Source of the DNA: Candidatus Sericytochromatia bacterium S15B-MN24 CBMW_12
GTDB taxonomy: Bacteria; Cyanobacteriota; Sericytochromatia; S15B-MN24; UBA4093
Direction: 5' to 3'
Assembly (NCBI GenBank): GCA_002083825.1
Contig: DAZV01000019.1
Span: forward strand, 21,147-85,146
Length of the DNA: 64,000 bases
In this document: positions 1-10,896 of the stretch, piece by piece
Numbering within the stretch: the stretch's first letter is position 1
How the letters are laid out: every line of letters begins with the position of its first letter
Position numbers and translations under genes: made by a program
Notes under the pieces: model-generated
What the model was told of the DNA's origin: nothing
Databases searched by the model: none
The model's input: the letters and a program-made list of their open reading frames with translations, nothing else

Positions 1-30
1 CGCCGGACACTCCTGAGCGAACCAAGGCGC

Positions 31-1167
31 TCAAGCTCTTGCCGCCAGGACCAGGTCATGAAAGGCTTCGGGGACGTAGCTCATGTGGCTTTCGGGGAAG
101 GTTCCGGCGAGGATCGACGCCCGCATGCTCTCCATCAGGCGGATCAGGTAGCGGATGTTATGCAGGCTGATCAGAGTGTTGGCGAGCAATTCTTCGGCGC
201 GGAAGAGGTGGCAGAGGTAGCGCCGGCTGAAACCGCTCTTGCAGGTATAGCAGTCGCAGTCTTCCTGGAGGGGGGACGGATCCTCGCGGAAGCGGAGGTT
301 CTTGATGTTGAGCCGCCCGTCGGGGTGGAAGAAGGCGCCGTGGCGCGCGAGGCGGGTGGGAAGGACGCAGTCGAACATATCGACTCCGAGGGCGACTCCG
401 ACGACGAGGTCGTCGGGCATGCCGACGCCCATGAGGTAGCGGGGTTTGCCCTCGGGCAGGAGGGGGGTGGTGGCGGCGAGCGTGGGGTACATCTTGTCCT
501 TGGGTTCGCCCACGGAGAGTCCGCCGACGGCGTAGCCGGGGAAGTCCAGGGGGACCAGGGCGGCCGCGCTGCGCGCGCGCAGGTCGGGGTAGACGTTGCC
601 CTGGACGATGCCGAAGAGGGCTTGCTCTTCCGGGCGCGCATGCGCGGCCAAACAGCGCTCCGCCCAGCGGGTGGTGCGGTCCACTGCGGCGAGGGCGTCC
701 TCATGCGAGCTCATTCCGGGCACGCACTCGTCGAACGCCATCATGATGTCGGCGCCCAGGGCGTTCTGAATGGCCATCGAGACTTCGGGGGAGATGAAGT
801 GGCTGCTGCCGTCGATGGGGTTGCGGAACTTGACGCCTGCCTCGGTGATCTTGCGCAATTCCGAAAGGCTGAAGACCTGGAATCCGCCGGAGTCGGTGAG
901 CATGGAGCCCTTCCAGTTGCTGAACTGGTGGAGGCCTCCTGCTCGTGCGATGAGCTCGTGTCCGGGGCGCAGGTAGAGGTGGTAGGCGTTGCCGAGGATG
1001 ATGCTGGCACCTTCGGCTGCGACCTGATCGGGTGTGCAGGCCTTGACGGTGGCCTGGGTCCCGACGGGCATGAAGACGGGGGTCTGGACCGTGCCGTGGG
1101 GGGTCGTGAGCGTGCCGGCGCGGGCGCGTCCGGACTTGGCTTGGAGTTCATAGGTGATGGCGGGCAT
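31..1167 (-). CDS. tgt: Queuine tRNA-ribosyltransferase (tRNA-guanine transglycosylase)
   Basis: 378 aa, the usual length for bacterial Tgt. It exchanges guanine-34 of GUN-anticodon tRNAs for preQ1 in queuosine synthesis in the cytoplasm. The expected motifs are visible: [10 protein letters not shown] with Asp92 in the base pocket, GGLSVGEP near residue 215, FDCVLPTR with Asp266 as the likely nucleophile, and the zinc ligands Cys304, Cys306, Cys309 and His336. The ATG at 1167 has GGGAG upstream. No other queuosine gene is in view. The next gene on the same strand lies about 200 bp upstream, behind repeats and a hairpin, so tgt is probably transcribed separately from it. Confidence 0.97.
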   Translation of the reverse strand: MPAITYELQAKSGRARAGTLTTPHGTVQTPVFMPVGTQATVKACTPDQVAAEGASIILGNAYHLYLRPGHELIARAGGLHQFSNWKGSMLTDSGGFQVFSLSELRKITEAGVKFRNPIDGSSHFISPEVSMAIQNALGADIMMAFDECVPGMSSHEDALAAVDRTTRWAERCLAAHARPEEQALFGIVQGNVYPDLRARSAAALVPLDFPGYAVGGLSVGEPKDKMYPTLAATTPLLPEGKPRYLMGVGMPDDLVVGVALGVDMFDCVLPTRLARHGAFFHPDGRLNIKNLRFREDPSPLQEDCDCYTCKSGFSRRYLCHLFRAEELLANTLISLHNIRYLIRLMESMRASILAGTFPESHMSYVPEAFHDLVLAARA

Positions 1168-1204
1168 GTGGATTTGCTCCCAGGTTTATGGTCGTTCGGG
1201 GTAA

Positions 1205-1264
1205 GCGCCTGCGGCTAAAGGCTATAAAATGCGGCTAAAGGCTATGAACGGCGAAGCCATGGCC
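1205..1264 (+). repeat. 20-bp-period repeat, copy A
   Basis: A GCGCCT lead-in followed by two near-identical 20-bp units, at 1211-1230 and 1231-1250. Each begins GCGGCTAAAGGCTAT. A tail, GGCGAAGCCATGGC, follows to 1264. The unit length and the core GCGCCNGCGGC are shared with repeats at 1318, 12911, 19771, 32869 and 33820. Confidence 0.75.
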
Positions 1265-1283
1265 CCTAATCTTCCGCTAACAT

Positions 1284-1304
1284 GTCCCCCCTCGATGGGG
1301 GGAC
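1284..1304 (-). terminator. Hairpin downstream of the glycosyltransferase gene
   Basis: Perfect 8-bp stem GTCCCCCC/GGGGGGAC around a TCGAT loop. It lies between the end of the membrane glycosyltransferase and tgt, both on the minus strand. There is no clear U-tract, so termination is only a suggestion. Confidence 0.4.
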
Positions 1305-1317
1305 CACAGGGGGGTGG

Positions 1318-1357
1318 GCGCCTGCGGCTAAAGAGCTATGAACGGCGAAGCCATGGC
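1318..1357 (+). repeat. 20-bp-period repeat family, copy B
   Basis: GCGCCTGCGGCTAAAGAGCT followed by ATGAACGGCGAAGCCATGGC. It is nearly identical to 1231-1264 apart from a one-base insertion in AAAGAGC. The two copies flank the GC hairpin at 1284-1304. Confidence 0.75.
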
Positions 1358-1372
1358 GTTCCTTATGATCCC

Positions 1373-4171
1373 TTAAATCCACGTGGGAAGCCAAAGATGC
1401 ATCTGGTAATAGGTCTTGGCGATGGGTAAGCCGGACCAGAGGGGATACCAAAAGACGAACATGCCGACTGCCATGGCGAGGTAGGCCCATCCGAGCACCT
1501 GGAAGTCGCGATGGCGCCAAAGTCGGTCGACGAAGTAGGCGATAGCGAGGCAGGCGAAGGGGATAGACTCGAACATGTAGTGCATGAAGACCAGGGGCCG
1601 GGGTTGGACGGCCCAGAGAAGATAAAGCCCGAGCCCCAAGGTGGCGAGGAAGACGCCGGCCCAGAGTCTGCGTCGGATGGCGAGGAAGGCCATGCCGAGC
1701 AGGGCGGGGATGCTGGCCCACCAGATGGCGGGGTTTCCGATGGCGAGGATGCCCGCTATTTTTCCTTGACCCGCGTCGTGGAAGAAGTACCAGGTGGGGC
1801 GGTACATGAAGGGCCACTGGTACCAGGGCGAGGAGTAGTTGTGCTTGGCGTCGAGGTGGGCGTGGTAGCCCCACATGGCCTTCTGCAGCGTGAAGACTTC
1901 GCCGATGCCGTGTCCCTGCAGCATGTAGGGGATGTAGCTCGCGAGGTAGACGGCTGAGGGGATGGCCACGAAGTAGGCGACGCAGCGCAACAGGAAGCCG
2001 GCAACTTGCTTGGGGGTCATTTGGGCATGCGAGAGGGGTTTCCACATGTGCCAGAAGAGGTGATGGAGGAGCAGGAGTCCGATAAGGCCCCAGCCGTAGA
2101 GGGCTGACCAGCGGGTGGCGAGGGCGCAGCCGAGGCCGAGGCCGGCGAGCACGAGCCAGCGCTCCTTGGTGGTTCGGGTGAATTCCCAGAGACCGAGCGC
2201 GGCGACGATGAGGAATCCGACGACGTAAATATTGGTCATGGCCACGCGGCTCTGGACGAAGAAGACGCCGTCGAGCGCGAGGAGGGCGGTTGCGATCGCC
2301 GCGATCCGCGTGTCGCCGAAGACCCGCCGAGAGAAGAGGTAGAAGACCGCGAGGGTGGCGGTGCCGGCCAGGAGGCTGACGATTCGCCAGCCGAAGGCGT
2401 TCATGCCGAAGCCGGCGATGCCCAAAGCGGCGAGAAGCTTGGCGAGGGGAGGGTGAGTCCACTCGTAGGGGTTGATCCCCTTGAGATACTCTTCGGCCGT
2501 GCGGGCGTGGTAGACCTCGTCGAAGATCTGCTCGGGAGGGTAACCGAGCCGCCAGAGTCCGAGGGCGAAGAAGGCGAACGCGATGCCGGCGAGCCAGGCC
2601 CAGTCGGCCCGGCTCCAGGCTGCTGCGGGCGGGACGGGGGCCATCGAACTCTCGATGAGAGGAAGCGTCTCGCCAGGCCCCTCCGGGGCGGAGTCCGGCG
2701 GGACCGGCGCGTTCATCGGGGCTTCCGTTCCCAGCGCGGCACGGTCCGGACCGTTCGCGAGGGGCGGGCCGAAGAGCACCCGGCGCCAGTCGAGGGTGGG
2801 TTGCTGCATGGTGTCGCTTCGGCGGCCGAAGGTGTAGCCGAGGAGGTCTCCGAAGAGCCACATGTTCGCGAGCACGATCCCGACGATCATGGCCTGCATG
2901 ACGCCCGGGGCGACGGCGTCGTAGAGGGGTTTATGGTTATAGAGCATGAAGGCGTAGAGGACGTTGAGCAGGGCCGTGATGGTGAAGCCCCAGTAGGCGG
3001 TTCGGAGGTAGCGGTTGAAGCCTGAGGCGAGGGCCAAGAAGGCGATCGCCGGGAAAATGTAGCGCTCGTGCATGCGCGTGGGCAGCAGGAACATGCCCAC
3101 CATCAGGATGGCGGCGGCCAGGAAGATGGGAGCGGAGCCGGCGTTGCGCTTTCGGTAGAGGAAGAGACCCATCCAGCCGGCCATGATCGCGACGAAGGCG
3201 AGCCCCAGGGTCTTGTGGGTGATGCCGGCGATGGTGCGGGCATCGGATAGCCACATGCCGGTGGGTGCCCAGATGTTGAAGGCGTTGACCGAGGAGTAGG
3301 GGTATCCCGCGGCCGTCTGGGTCATGCGTTCGTAGAGGAACTGGAAGGGGCCGATTAACAGGGACGGCGGGCTGAAGCTATCCTGGTGGGGGAAGAAGAA
3401 AGGAGCCACCGCGACCCAGACCACGCCGAGGCCCGCAAGGATGGCCAGGGGCCAGCGCGAGGGGCGATGCCTGAACCACTGGCTCAGGAGGAAGAAGGGC
3501 GCGAGGAAGAGGCCCTGCGGCTTGAGCATGACGCCTGCCGCCGCCAGGGCCGCCGCGCGAAGCAAGTTGCCCTTGAGCAAAAGCCAGGTCACCGCCAGCA
3601 TCACGAGGGTGAGCACGCCGTCTATTTGTCCCCAGATCGCCGAGACGAAGAGGGCGAGCGGGTTGAAGGCGTAGGCCAGCGAGGCGTGATAAGCCGATCT
3701 CACGGAGGTGCGGGACTTGAGCAGCAGCCAGATGAGCCAGGCGCCAGCGACATCGGCGATGGCGGCGGGCAGTTTCATGAGCCAGGTGAAGCCCATCCCC
3801 CCGGTCTGGGTCATCGTGGGGTCGAAGACCTGCTGAATCTTGCCCAGTCCCCAGAGCACGTAGAGGTAGCCGGGCGGGTAGTCGCACCACATCTCGGGGA
3901 CCGTGTAGAAGTTCCCGATGCCATGCTTGACGAGCCCGACGCTCCAGGCCTTGAAGGTGTTGAGGTCGGTCCAGAAGGCCAGCGGGAAGGCCATCAAGAC
4001 GAACCGCAGGACCAAGGCGACGCCCAATCCTATCAGGAGGCGGTTTCGGTACTTGGCGAAAAGCGTGGGGTTGGCGATTTCGGGGCTCATCGCTGCAAGT
4101 TTAGCGTATGACGTGGGGGGAGACAAGGAGAGCGCCTCGCCGTGCGCCGAGTCGTGCGACGTCGGGTTCAT
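1373..4171 (-). CDS. Two-module membrane glycosyltransferase (GT87/PIG-M-like half fused to PMT/GT39 half)
   Basis: About 932 aa with two polytopic membrane halves. The N-terminal half (about residues 30-450) has an acidic extracytoplasmic motif, [10 protein letters not shown] with Asp69, followed by [12 protein letters not shown], as in polyprenyl-phosphate-sugar-dependent mannosyltransferases. The C-terminal half (about 500-932) is PMT-like, with FDEVYH at 550-555 and WTHPPLAK; Asp551-Glu552 matches the catalytic Asp-Glu of GT39 enzymes. Inferred role: transfer of lipid-linked sugars to proteins or envelope glycans outside the membrane. I chose the ATG at 4171 because it overlaps the aroH stop as ATGA, like the rph-aroH junction. 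An ATG at 4090 (905 aa) is also possible, and neither has a strong ribosome site. Sugar and acceptor are unknown. Confidence 0.85.
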   Translation of the reverse strand: MNPTSHDSAHGEALSLSPPTSYAKLAAMSPEIANPTLFAKYRNRLLIGLGVALVLRFVLMAFPLAFWTDLNTFKAWSVGLVKHGIGNFYTVPEMWCDYPPGYLYVLWGLGKIQQVFDPTMTQTGGMGFTWLMKLPAAIADVAGAWLIWLLLKSRTSVRSAYHASLAYAFNPLALFVSAIWGQIDGVLTLVMLAVTWLLLKGNLLRAAALAAAGVMLKPQGLFLAPFFLLSQWFRHRPSRWPLAILAGLGVVWVAVAPFFFPHQDSFSPPSLLIGPFQFLYERMTQTAAGYPYSSVNAFNIWAPTGMWLSDARTIAGITHKTLGLAFVAIMAGWMGLFLYRKRNAGSAPIFLAAAILMVGMFLLPTRMHERYIFPAIAFLALASGFNRYLRTAYWGFTITALLNVLYAFMLYNHKPLYDAVAPGVMQAMIVGIVLANMWLFGDLLGYTFGRRSDTMQQPTLDWRRVLFGPPLANGPDRAALGTEAPMNAPVPPDSAPEGPGETLPLIESSMAPVPPAAAWSRADWAWLAGIAFAFFALGLWRLGYPPEQIFDEVYHARTAEEYLKGINPYEWTHPPLAKLLAALGIAGFGMNAFGWRIVSLLAGTATLAVFYLFSRRVFGDTRIAAIATALLALDGVFFVQSRVAMTNIYVVGFLIVAALGLWEFTRTTKERWLVLAGLGLGCALATRWSALYGWGLIGLLLLHHLFWHMWKPLSHAQMTPKQVAGFLLRCVAYFVAIPSAVYLASYIPYMLQGHGIGEVFTLQKAMWGYHAHLDAKHNYSSPWYQWPFMYRPTWYFFHDAGQGKIAGILAIGNPAIWWASIPALLGMAFLAIRRRLWAGVFLATLGLGLYLLWAVQPRPLVFMHYMFESIPFACLAIAYFVDRLWRHRDFQVLGWAYLAMAVGMFVFWYPLWSGLPIAKTYYQMHLWLPTWI

Positions 4172-4536
4172 TGGGGCGCGCTGAGGTCGGGTCGGAGCCG
4201 CGTGGCCTCCCGCAAGTAGACGTGCTGGATCCGATCGGGCGGCAAGTCGGTGTAGGCGTGGAGCATGAGTCTTATGCAACCGGGCAGCGCGCCCAGCACG
4301 CCGATTTCGCGGGTGCAGAGCAGCGGAACCTGGTTCCAGCCCAGTTCGCGGGCAGCTTCGGCAGGAAAGACGGCGTCCAGGTCAGGGGTCATGGTGAAGA
4401 TGGCGCTGACCATGTCGTCGAGCGCCAGTGCATTGCGCTCGACAACCGCCTGAATCAACTCCCGGGTGGCCGAGAGGATGGCTTCGCGCGTATTGGCGTC
4501 AACGGTGACGGCTCCGCGGATCGCCCGGATCCTCAT
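4168..4536 (-). CDS. aroH: Chorismate mutase, AroH type
   Basis: 122 aa, the length of the monofunctional trimeric AroH class. It converts chorismate to prephenate for Phe and Tyr synthesis. The start ([15 protein letters not shown]), the central [20 protein letters not shown] and [13 protein letters not shown] fit the Bacillus-type fold; the Arg after MRIRAI, Glu of the PAEAAR stretch and Arg of CTREI are likely active-site residues. The ATG at 4536 overlaps the rph stop (ATGA), so translation is coupled. Longer upstream readings run through rph in another frame. A link with RNase PH is not obvious; co-transcription is supported by the overlaps. Confidence 0.92.
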   Translation of the reverse strand: MRIRAIRGAVTVDANTREAILSATRELIQAVVERNALALDDMVSAIFTMTPDLDAVFPAEAARELGWNQVPLLCTREIGVLGALPGCIRLMLHAYTDLPPDRIQHVYLREATRLRPDLSAPQ

Positions 4537-5255
4537 ACCTCCTTCACCGCCTGTGCCTGAGCCCGAATCAGCTGGGCGATACCCCTGTCTGCGAGATCCA
4601 GCATCTGGGAGAGCATCGCCCGGTCGAACGGAGCGCCTTCGGCTGTGCCCTGGATTTCGACGTAGCGCCCGTTTCCGAGGCCGACCACGTTCATGTCGGT
4701 TTCCGCCTTGGAGTCCTCGTCGTAGTCCAGGTCGAGCCGGGCTTCCCCGTCGATGATCCCGACAGAGATGGCCGCGAGGGGGTCCAGCCGCGGGAGCCGG
4801 GGGAGCTTGCCTTGCGCCACCAGCCAGCTGAGGGCGTCGTGGACGGCCACCCATGCCCCGGTGATGGCGGCGGTCCGGGTGCCTCCGTCGGCCTGGATCA
4901 CGTCGCAGTCGACCGTGATCTGACGTTCACCGAGTGCTGAGGTGTCGAGCACGCCGCGCAGGGCGCGACCGATCAGGCGCTGGATTTCATGGGTCCGGCC
5001 GCCGACCTTTCCGAGGCTCGATTCACGGGCCGAGCGGGTATGGGTCGAGCGCGGAAGCAACATGTACTCTCCGGTCAGCCATCCTTTGCCCTGGCCCTTG
5101 AGGAACGAGGGTACCCGCTCTTCGATGGAGGCGTTGCAGAGCACCTTGGTATGGCCGAAGCTGACGAGGACGGAGCCCTCCGCGTAGCGGGTGAAGCCCC
5201 GCTCGAAGCTGAAGGGACGGAGCTGATCGGGATTGCGGCCATCGGGACGCGGCAT
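4533..5255 (-). CDS. rph: Ribonuclease PH
   Basis: 240 aa, the normal length. This phosphorolytic 3' exonuclease trims tRNA 3' ends. It begins [14 protein letters not shown] and carries the family signatures [47 protein letters not shown] and [14 protein letters not shown], with Asp/Glu-rich metal-site residues in [15 protein letters not shown]. The start at 5255 has GAGGAGG about 6 nt upstream (CCGAGGAGGTTTCCC before ATG). It leads the rph-aroH-glycosyltransferase set. Confidence 0.96.
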   Translation of the reverse strand: MPRPDGRNPDQLRPFSFERGFTRYAEGSVLVSFGHTKVLCNASIEERVPSFLKGQGKGWLTGEYMLLPRSTHTRSARESSLGKVGGRTHEIQRLIGRALRGVLDTSALGERQITVDCDVIQADGGTRTAAITGAWVAVHDALSWLVAQGKLPRLPRLDPLAAISVGIIDGEARLDLDYDEDSKAETDMNVVGLGNGRYVEIQGTAEGAPFDRAMLSQMLDLADRGIAQLIRAQAQAVKEV

Positions 5256-5415
5256 GGGAAACCTCCTCGGAATCAAAACGATGCTCGATTGTCGCATAAG
5301 TCCCCGGATCGGTCGACGGGGCTCGGTGGAGCCCCGCGGAGCGTTAAGCATCCGATCATTGGGATATCCCCGGAAACACGGGGGCGTTCGAGTGCCCTGG
5401 GTCCGCATCTTCGCG

Positions 5416-5508
5416 GGCGCCAGGGAGGCCTTCAGCCAGCTAGCCGTCGGAGATGCGAGCCGGCCCGGGCAGGGATCCACGTTTTCCGTCTACCTGCCCG
5501 TGGGCCTG
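5416..5508 (+). pseudogene. Possible remnant of a histidine-kinase C-terminus
   Basis: In one plus-strand frame the short intergenic stretch encodes [12 protein letters not shown] followed by [12 protein letters not shown] (5467-5502). The latter resembles the last beta strand of a sensor-kinase ATPase domain (consensus GxGSTFxFxLP). No upstream kinase domains are visible and the frame has no credible start. It is most likely debris from a deleted two-component gene, though a chance match over about 30 residues is possible. Confidence 0.35.
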
Positions 5509-5511
5509 GAC

Positions 5512-6570
5512 TCAGATGATCAGCAGTTCGTAGTCTCGCCGACCGAGTCCGAGGGTTTCGGCGTAGGCCAGTAAGTGGGTGGGATCCACGCCGGGGGTGA
5601 GCTGCGCGAGCTTGTCGGGGGCGTTCGGGTCGCTCAAGCGGGTGCCGGGAAGGCCGGCCTGCATGGAGAAGAAGTCCAGGGTGGCTTGGTCGAGCGCCAC
5701 GGGGTCGCGGGAGGCGAGCACCCCGACGTCGGCGATCACGGGGGCGTCCGAGAAGGGGGCGTCATCTCCTTCGGGGGTGACGTCGAGCATGATGTTGAAG
5801 AAGCAGGCCTTCTGGGCCTTGCCTTGGAGTGCGGCGAGGCATGCTTCGGCGATTCGTTCTTGCTGCTCGGACGGTGAAAGCGGGGCGCCGAGCTGAGCGT
5901 CGTCGTCGCAGCAGTTGAGGCAGGCCTGGGAAGGGGCTTCCAGCAGGATCGGGGCGTGGGGAGCGCTGGCGCCGACCAGGCAGGAACCGCAGGCGGCGCA
6001 GCGCTCGGAGACCGTCGCATGGGTCAGGAAAGGGCGTCCTGCGCGGGTCACAGAGAGAAGCCCCAGGTGATGAATGGCGCCCGAGAGGGCGGTGACTGGG
6101 GTGACGGTGACGTGATTGACCACGATCAGGACCTGTGATCCCCAGAGGGCGCTGGCGATCGGCACGGTGTCGAGGTGACGGCCCGCGATCCGGACCGGGA
6201 CGTGGTCGTGGCCCATGAGGCCGTCGGCCATCATGACGGGGGCCCCCAAGGTGGCTTCGGTGAAGCCATGCTCGGTGGCGGTCATCAGGTGCGTGGCGGC
6301 GTTGGAGCGCGGACCGATGCCGAGCGCGCCGGTATCGGTGACGAAGGGAACGCCGCGCCGCTGGCGGGTCTTGCGGATGATGCGCTTGAGGATCTCGGGC
6401 CGGACGTGGGTGGTGTTGCCGCGCTCTCCGAAGCAGGTCTTGATGGCGACGAGGTCACCCTCGGCGATCGCTTGACTGAAACCCGCCGTCTCGAAGAGCT
6501 GTTCGATCTTGTCGAGCAGCCCTCCTCCGCTGGTAGCCCGGCGCTGGGCGAAGTAGACCTCTGCGGGCAT
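5512..6570 (-). CDS. DUF362-like protein with a non-standard cysteine cluster
   Basis: 352 aa. The first 190 residues fit the DUF362 family (VAIKTCFGERGNTTHVRPE at 41-59, FVTDTGALGIGPRSNAATH, then VIVVNHVTVTP), often called uncharacterised Fe-S proteins. A cysteine-rich part follows: Cys191, Cys194 and Cys197 (CAACGSC) and Cys217, Cys220, Cys221 (CLNCC). A normal 2[4Fe-4S] ferredoxin insert would have CxxCxxCxxxC twice, so one cluster at most seems likely, with unusual ligation. No signal peptide. The ATG at 6570 has AAGGGGG upstream. Biochemical role unknown. Confidence 0.8.
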   Translation of the reverse strand: MPAEVYFAQRRATSGGGLLDKIEQLFETAGFSQAIAEGDLVAIKTCFGERGNTTHVRPEILKRIIRKTRQRRGVPFVTDTGALGIGPRSNAATHLMTATEHGFTEATLGAPVMMADGLMGHDHVPVRIAGRHLDTVPIASALWGSQVLIVVNHVTVTPVTALSGAIHHLGLLSVTRAGRPFLTHATVSERCAACGSCLVGASAPHAPILLEAPSQACLNCCDDDAQLGAPLSPSEQQERIAEACLAALQGKAQKACFFNIMLDVTPEGDDAPFSDAPVIADVGVLASRDPVALDQATLDFFSMQAGLPGTRLSDPNAPDKLAQLTPGVDPTHLLAYAETLGLGRRDYELLII

Positions 6571-6732
6571 GGGATCCCCCTTCTACGTTGTGCAGGCGAG
6601 TGACGGGCGTCACCAATCTTAACACGCTCGCTCGGTTTCGGCAGCCCGTTGCCGGGCATAAGGGCCACGGAATGCTGCACCGCCCTGCCGACAAGCCCGG
6701 AACACTGACGTGACGCGCGGTCGGACTTCGAC

Positions 6733-6759
6733 TTGACAGTCCGGGCCCGTTCTGATAAT
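6733..6759 (+). promoter_or_regulatory. Sigma70-type promoter of the beta-oxidation operon
   Basis: TTGACA at 6733-6738 and GATAAT at 6754-6759, separated by 15 bp (slightly short). It lies just upstream of the palindromic operator and about 130 bp before the TetR gene. The long leader, 6785-6888, shows no other clear signal. Confidence 0.6.
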
Positions 6760-6764
6760 AAACG

Positions 6765-6784
6765 GTTAGTGACGACTCACTAAC
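6765..6784. promoter_or_regulatory. Palindromic operator, probably for the TetR regulator
   Basis: GTTAGTGACGACTCACTAAC is an exact 8-bp inverted repeat around CGAC, placed just after the -10 box. Its position and form fit autoregulation by the adjacent TetR-family repressor and release by acyl-CoA, as in FadR/PsrA-type control. The ligand is inference. Confidence 0.75.
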
Positions 6785-6888
6785 GGCCGCCGAACGGCCG
6801 GATGGCCTTTTTCGCGCTGACGTCGCTGACGACCCCAGCATCGGGAGTCGCCGCGGGAGCGCGGAATCATGTTCAGGAGAGGGGAACC

Positions 6889-7575
6889 ATGTCGGGAGAC
6901 GCGAAGGAACGGTTGACGGCAGAGGAGCGGCGCGCCCAGATCCTCCGTTGCGCCACGGCCGTCTTCGCCCGCTCGAACTACCGGGTGGCCGGCATGGCCG
7001 AGATTGCCAAGGAAGCCGGCATCTCCGAGCCCACCGTCTACAAGCACTTCGATTCCAAGAAACACCTCTTCCTCACCATCCTCGACAAGGTCGGCGCCCA
7101 TACCCTGCGCCACTGGCAAGAACTCGCCGAACGCACTCCCGACTGTCTCGCCCTCCTGCGGCAAATCGGCCTCTCCCACTTCGACGCCGTCCACGCCCAT
7201 CCCGACAACCTCAAGGTCCAGTTCCAGGCCCTCTCCGAAACCGAGGACCGGGAAATCCGCGAGACCCTTCACCGCAACTTCGCCGCCTATGCCAACTTCA
7301 TCGCCAGCATCCTCGACGCCGGCAAGGAACGCGCGCAGGTCCATGCGCTGCTGGACGTGCGCGCCGCCGCATGGCAAATGATCTCCATCGGTTTCACCCT
7401 CAACCTCACCTCCCTGCTCGGCTTCAACGCCGAACTCTCCCGCGATACCCTCGATGTGATGGGTGACAATCTCCTGCTGTCTTTCGGGGCGGCGGCCCCT
7501 CTCCCCGAGAACGAATCGCTCGAGTCATCCTCAAGGAATACCGGTAACCCCCTAGCGAAAGGAACTAGACCATGA
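6889..7575 (+). CDS. TetR-family regulator of fatty-acid degradation
   Basis: 228 aa. The N-terminal helix-turn-helix is clear (RRAQILRCATAVFARSNY ... MAEIAKEAGISEPTVYKHFDSKKHLF, about residues 15-66). The C-terminal ligand domain is divergent. The start at 6889 has GGAGAGGGG upstream; an earlier in-frame ATG at 6802 lacks one. Its stop overlaps the thiolase ATG (ATGA), so it is the first gene of the beta-oxidation operon. It very likely binds the palindrome at 6765-6784 and responds to acyl-CoA, by analogy with the FadR proteins of Bacillus and Thermus. Confidence 0.9.
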   Translation: MSGDAKERLTAEERRAQILRCATAVFARSNYRVAGMAEIAKEAGISEPTVYKHFDSKKHLFLTILDKVGAHTLRHWQELAERTPDCLALLRQIGLSHFDAVHAHPDNLKVQFQALSETEDREIRETLHRNFAAYANFIASILDAGKERAQVHALLDVRAAAWQMISIGFTLNLTSLLGFNAELSRDTLDVMGDNLLLSFGAAAPLPENESLESSSRNTGNPLAKGTRP

Positions 7576-8768
7576 AGGAAGTCGTCCTGATTGACGGGGT
7601 ACGTACCCCGTTCGGTAACTTCGGCGGAGTCCTCAAGGACCTGCCCGCCCACGAACTGGGCCGGCTCGTCATTGCCGAACTGCTGAGCCGCAACCTCGTG
7701 GCGGCCGATCAGATCGAAGAGGTCATCATGGGCTGCTGCGGCCAGCAGTCGGACGCGCCCAACATCGCGCGCGTGGCCGCCCTCAACGCGGGTGTTCCCA
7801 AGGAGGTTCCCGGCTATACCGTCCATCGCAACTGCGGCTCCGGGATGCAAGCCATCATCAACGCCTACCAGAACATCAACCTCGGCGACGCCGACATCCA
7901 CATCGTCGGCGGCACCGACTCCATGAGCTCCTATCCCTTCGTCAGCCGCGACATGCGCTTCGGCAAGCGCATGCGCAACTCCGAGCTGATCGATTCCCTC
8001 TGGGAAGGCCTCACCGACCCCGTCTGCAACATGCTCATGGGCCAGACCGCCGAGATCCTCGCCGCCGAGTTCGGCATCTCCCGCGACGAACAGGACCAAT
8101 ACGCCGTCAATTCCCACAAAAAAGCCTTCAAGGCCGCCCGCTCGGGCGTCTTCAAGGACGAATTGATGACCGTCAACGTCCCCAAGCGCTCCGGCGGCAA
8201 GGACGTCGCGCCCGAACCCGTCAGCGCCGACGAGGGACCCAACCCCGCGCTCTCCATGCAGATGCTCGGCATGTACCCCACCATCTTCAAGAAGGGCGGA
8301 ACCGTCACCCCCGGCAACGCCTGCGGTACCAACGACGGCGCCGCCGCCATCCTCGCCATGAGCTCCGACAAGGCCCAGGAACTCAACCTCACGCCGCTCG
8401 CCATCGTTCGCTCCTACGCCACCTTCGGCGTCGAACCCGAACGCATGGGCATCGCCCCCGCCTACGCCATCCCCAAGGCTCTCAACAAGGCCGGGCTCAC
8501 CCTCGACCAGATGGACATCGTCGAGGTCAACGAGGCCTTCGCCGCCCAGGTCCTCTCGGTCGCCAAGGTCCTCGAACTCGACCTCGCCAGGCTCAACCCC
8601 AACGGCGGCGCCATCGCCCTCGGACACCCCGTCGGCACCTCCGGCGCCCGTCTGGCCCTCACCATGGCCAAGGAACTCGCCCGCCGCGGCACCAAGTACG
8701 GCGTCGCCGCCCTCTGCATCGGCGGCGGACAGGGCATCGCCATGGTCCTTGAGAACCCGAACGCTTAG
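7572..8768 (+). CDS. Acetyl-CoA acyltransferase (thiolase)
   Basis: 398 aa, normal for a thiolase. It cleaves 3-ketoacyl-CoA to acetyl-CoA plus a shortened acyl-CoA. Catalytic residues are in place: nucleophile Cys88 (HRNCGSGMQA), His352 (GGAIALGHPVGTSGAR) and Cys382 (ALCIGGGQG), plus the NEAFAAQ motif near 320. It is translationally coupled to the TetR gene. FadA-like activity is favoured by the dehydrogenase, hydratase and ETF genes downstream; acetoacetyl-CoA thiolase activity cannot be excluded from sequence. Confidence 0.95.
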   Translation: MKEVVLIDGVRTPFGNFGGVLKDLPAHELGRLVIAELLSRNLVAADQIEEVIMGCCGQQSDAPNIARVAALNAGVPKEVPGYTVHRNCGSGMQAIINAYQNINLGDADIHIVGGTDSMSSYPFVSRDMRFGKRMRNSELIDSLWEGLTDPVCNMLMGQTAEILAAEFGISRDEQDQYAVNSHKKAFKAARSGVFKDELMTVNVPKRSGGKDVAPEPVSADEGPNPALSMQMLGMYPTIFKKGGTVTPGNACGTNDGAAAILAMSSDKAQELNLTPLAIVRSYATFGVEPERMGIAPAYAIPKALNKAGLTLDQMDIVEVNEAFAAQVLSVAKVLELDLARLNPNGGAIALGHPVGTSGARLALTMAKELARRGTKYGVAALCIGGGQGIAMVLENPNA

Positions 8769-8794
8769 CGCTTTCACCTAGAGGAGATTCACGA

Positions 8795-10843
<2,049 letters not shown>

Positions 10844-10852
10844 GGGAAAATC

Positions 10853-10876
10853 GGGGCGAAGCTCGAACTTCGCCCC
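10853..10876 (+). other. Intercistronic hairpin in the beta-oxidation operon
   Basis: GGGGCGAAG paired with CTTCGCCCC around a 6-nt loop, between the fusion gene and acyl-CoA dehydrogenase. There is no U-tract, so it is more likely an mRNA-stability or processing element than a terminator. Confidence 0.5.
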
Positions 10877-10896
10877 AAGTCCAAAGGAGTAAAACC

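Noticed and set aside
58..1218. A 386-codon open frame opposite tgt
   Set aside because: It is the antisense of a clear tgt gene; its composition (Glu/Gly/Val-rich) is typical of the complement of GC-rich coding DNA.
1266..2861. Pro/Arg/His-rich 531-codon frame on the same strand as the glycosyltransferase
   Set aside because: Off-frame reading of the glycosyltransferase gene; low-complexity composition.
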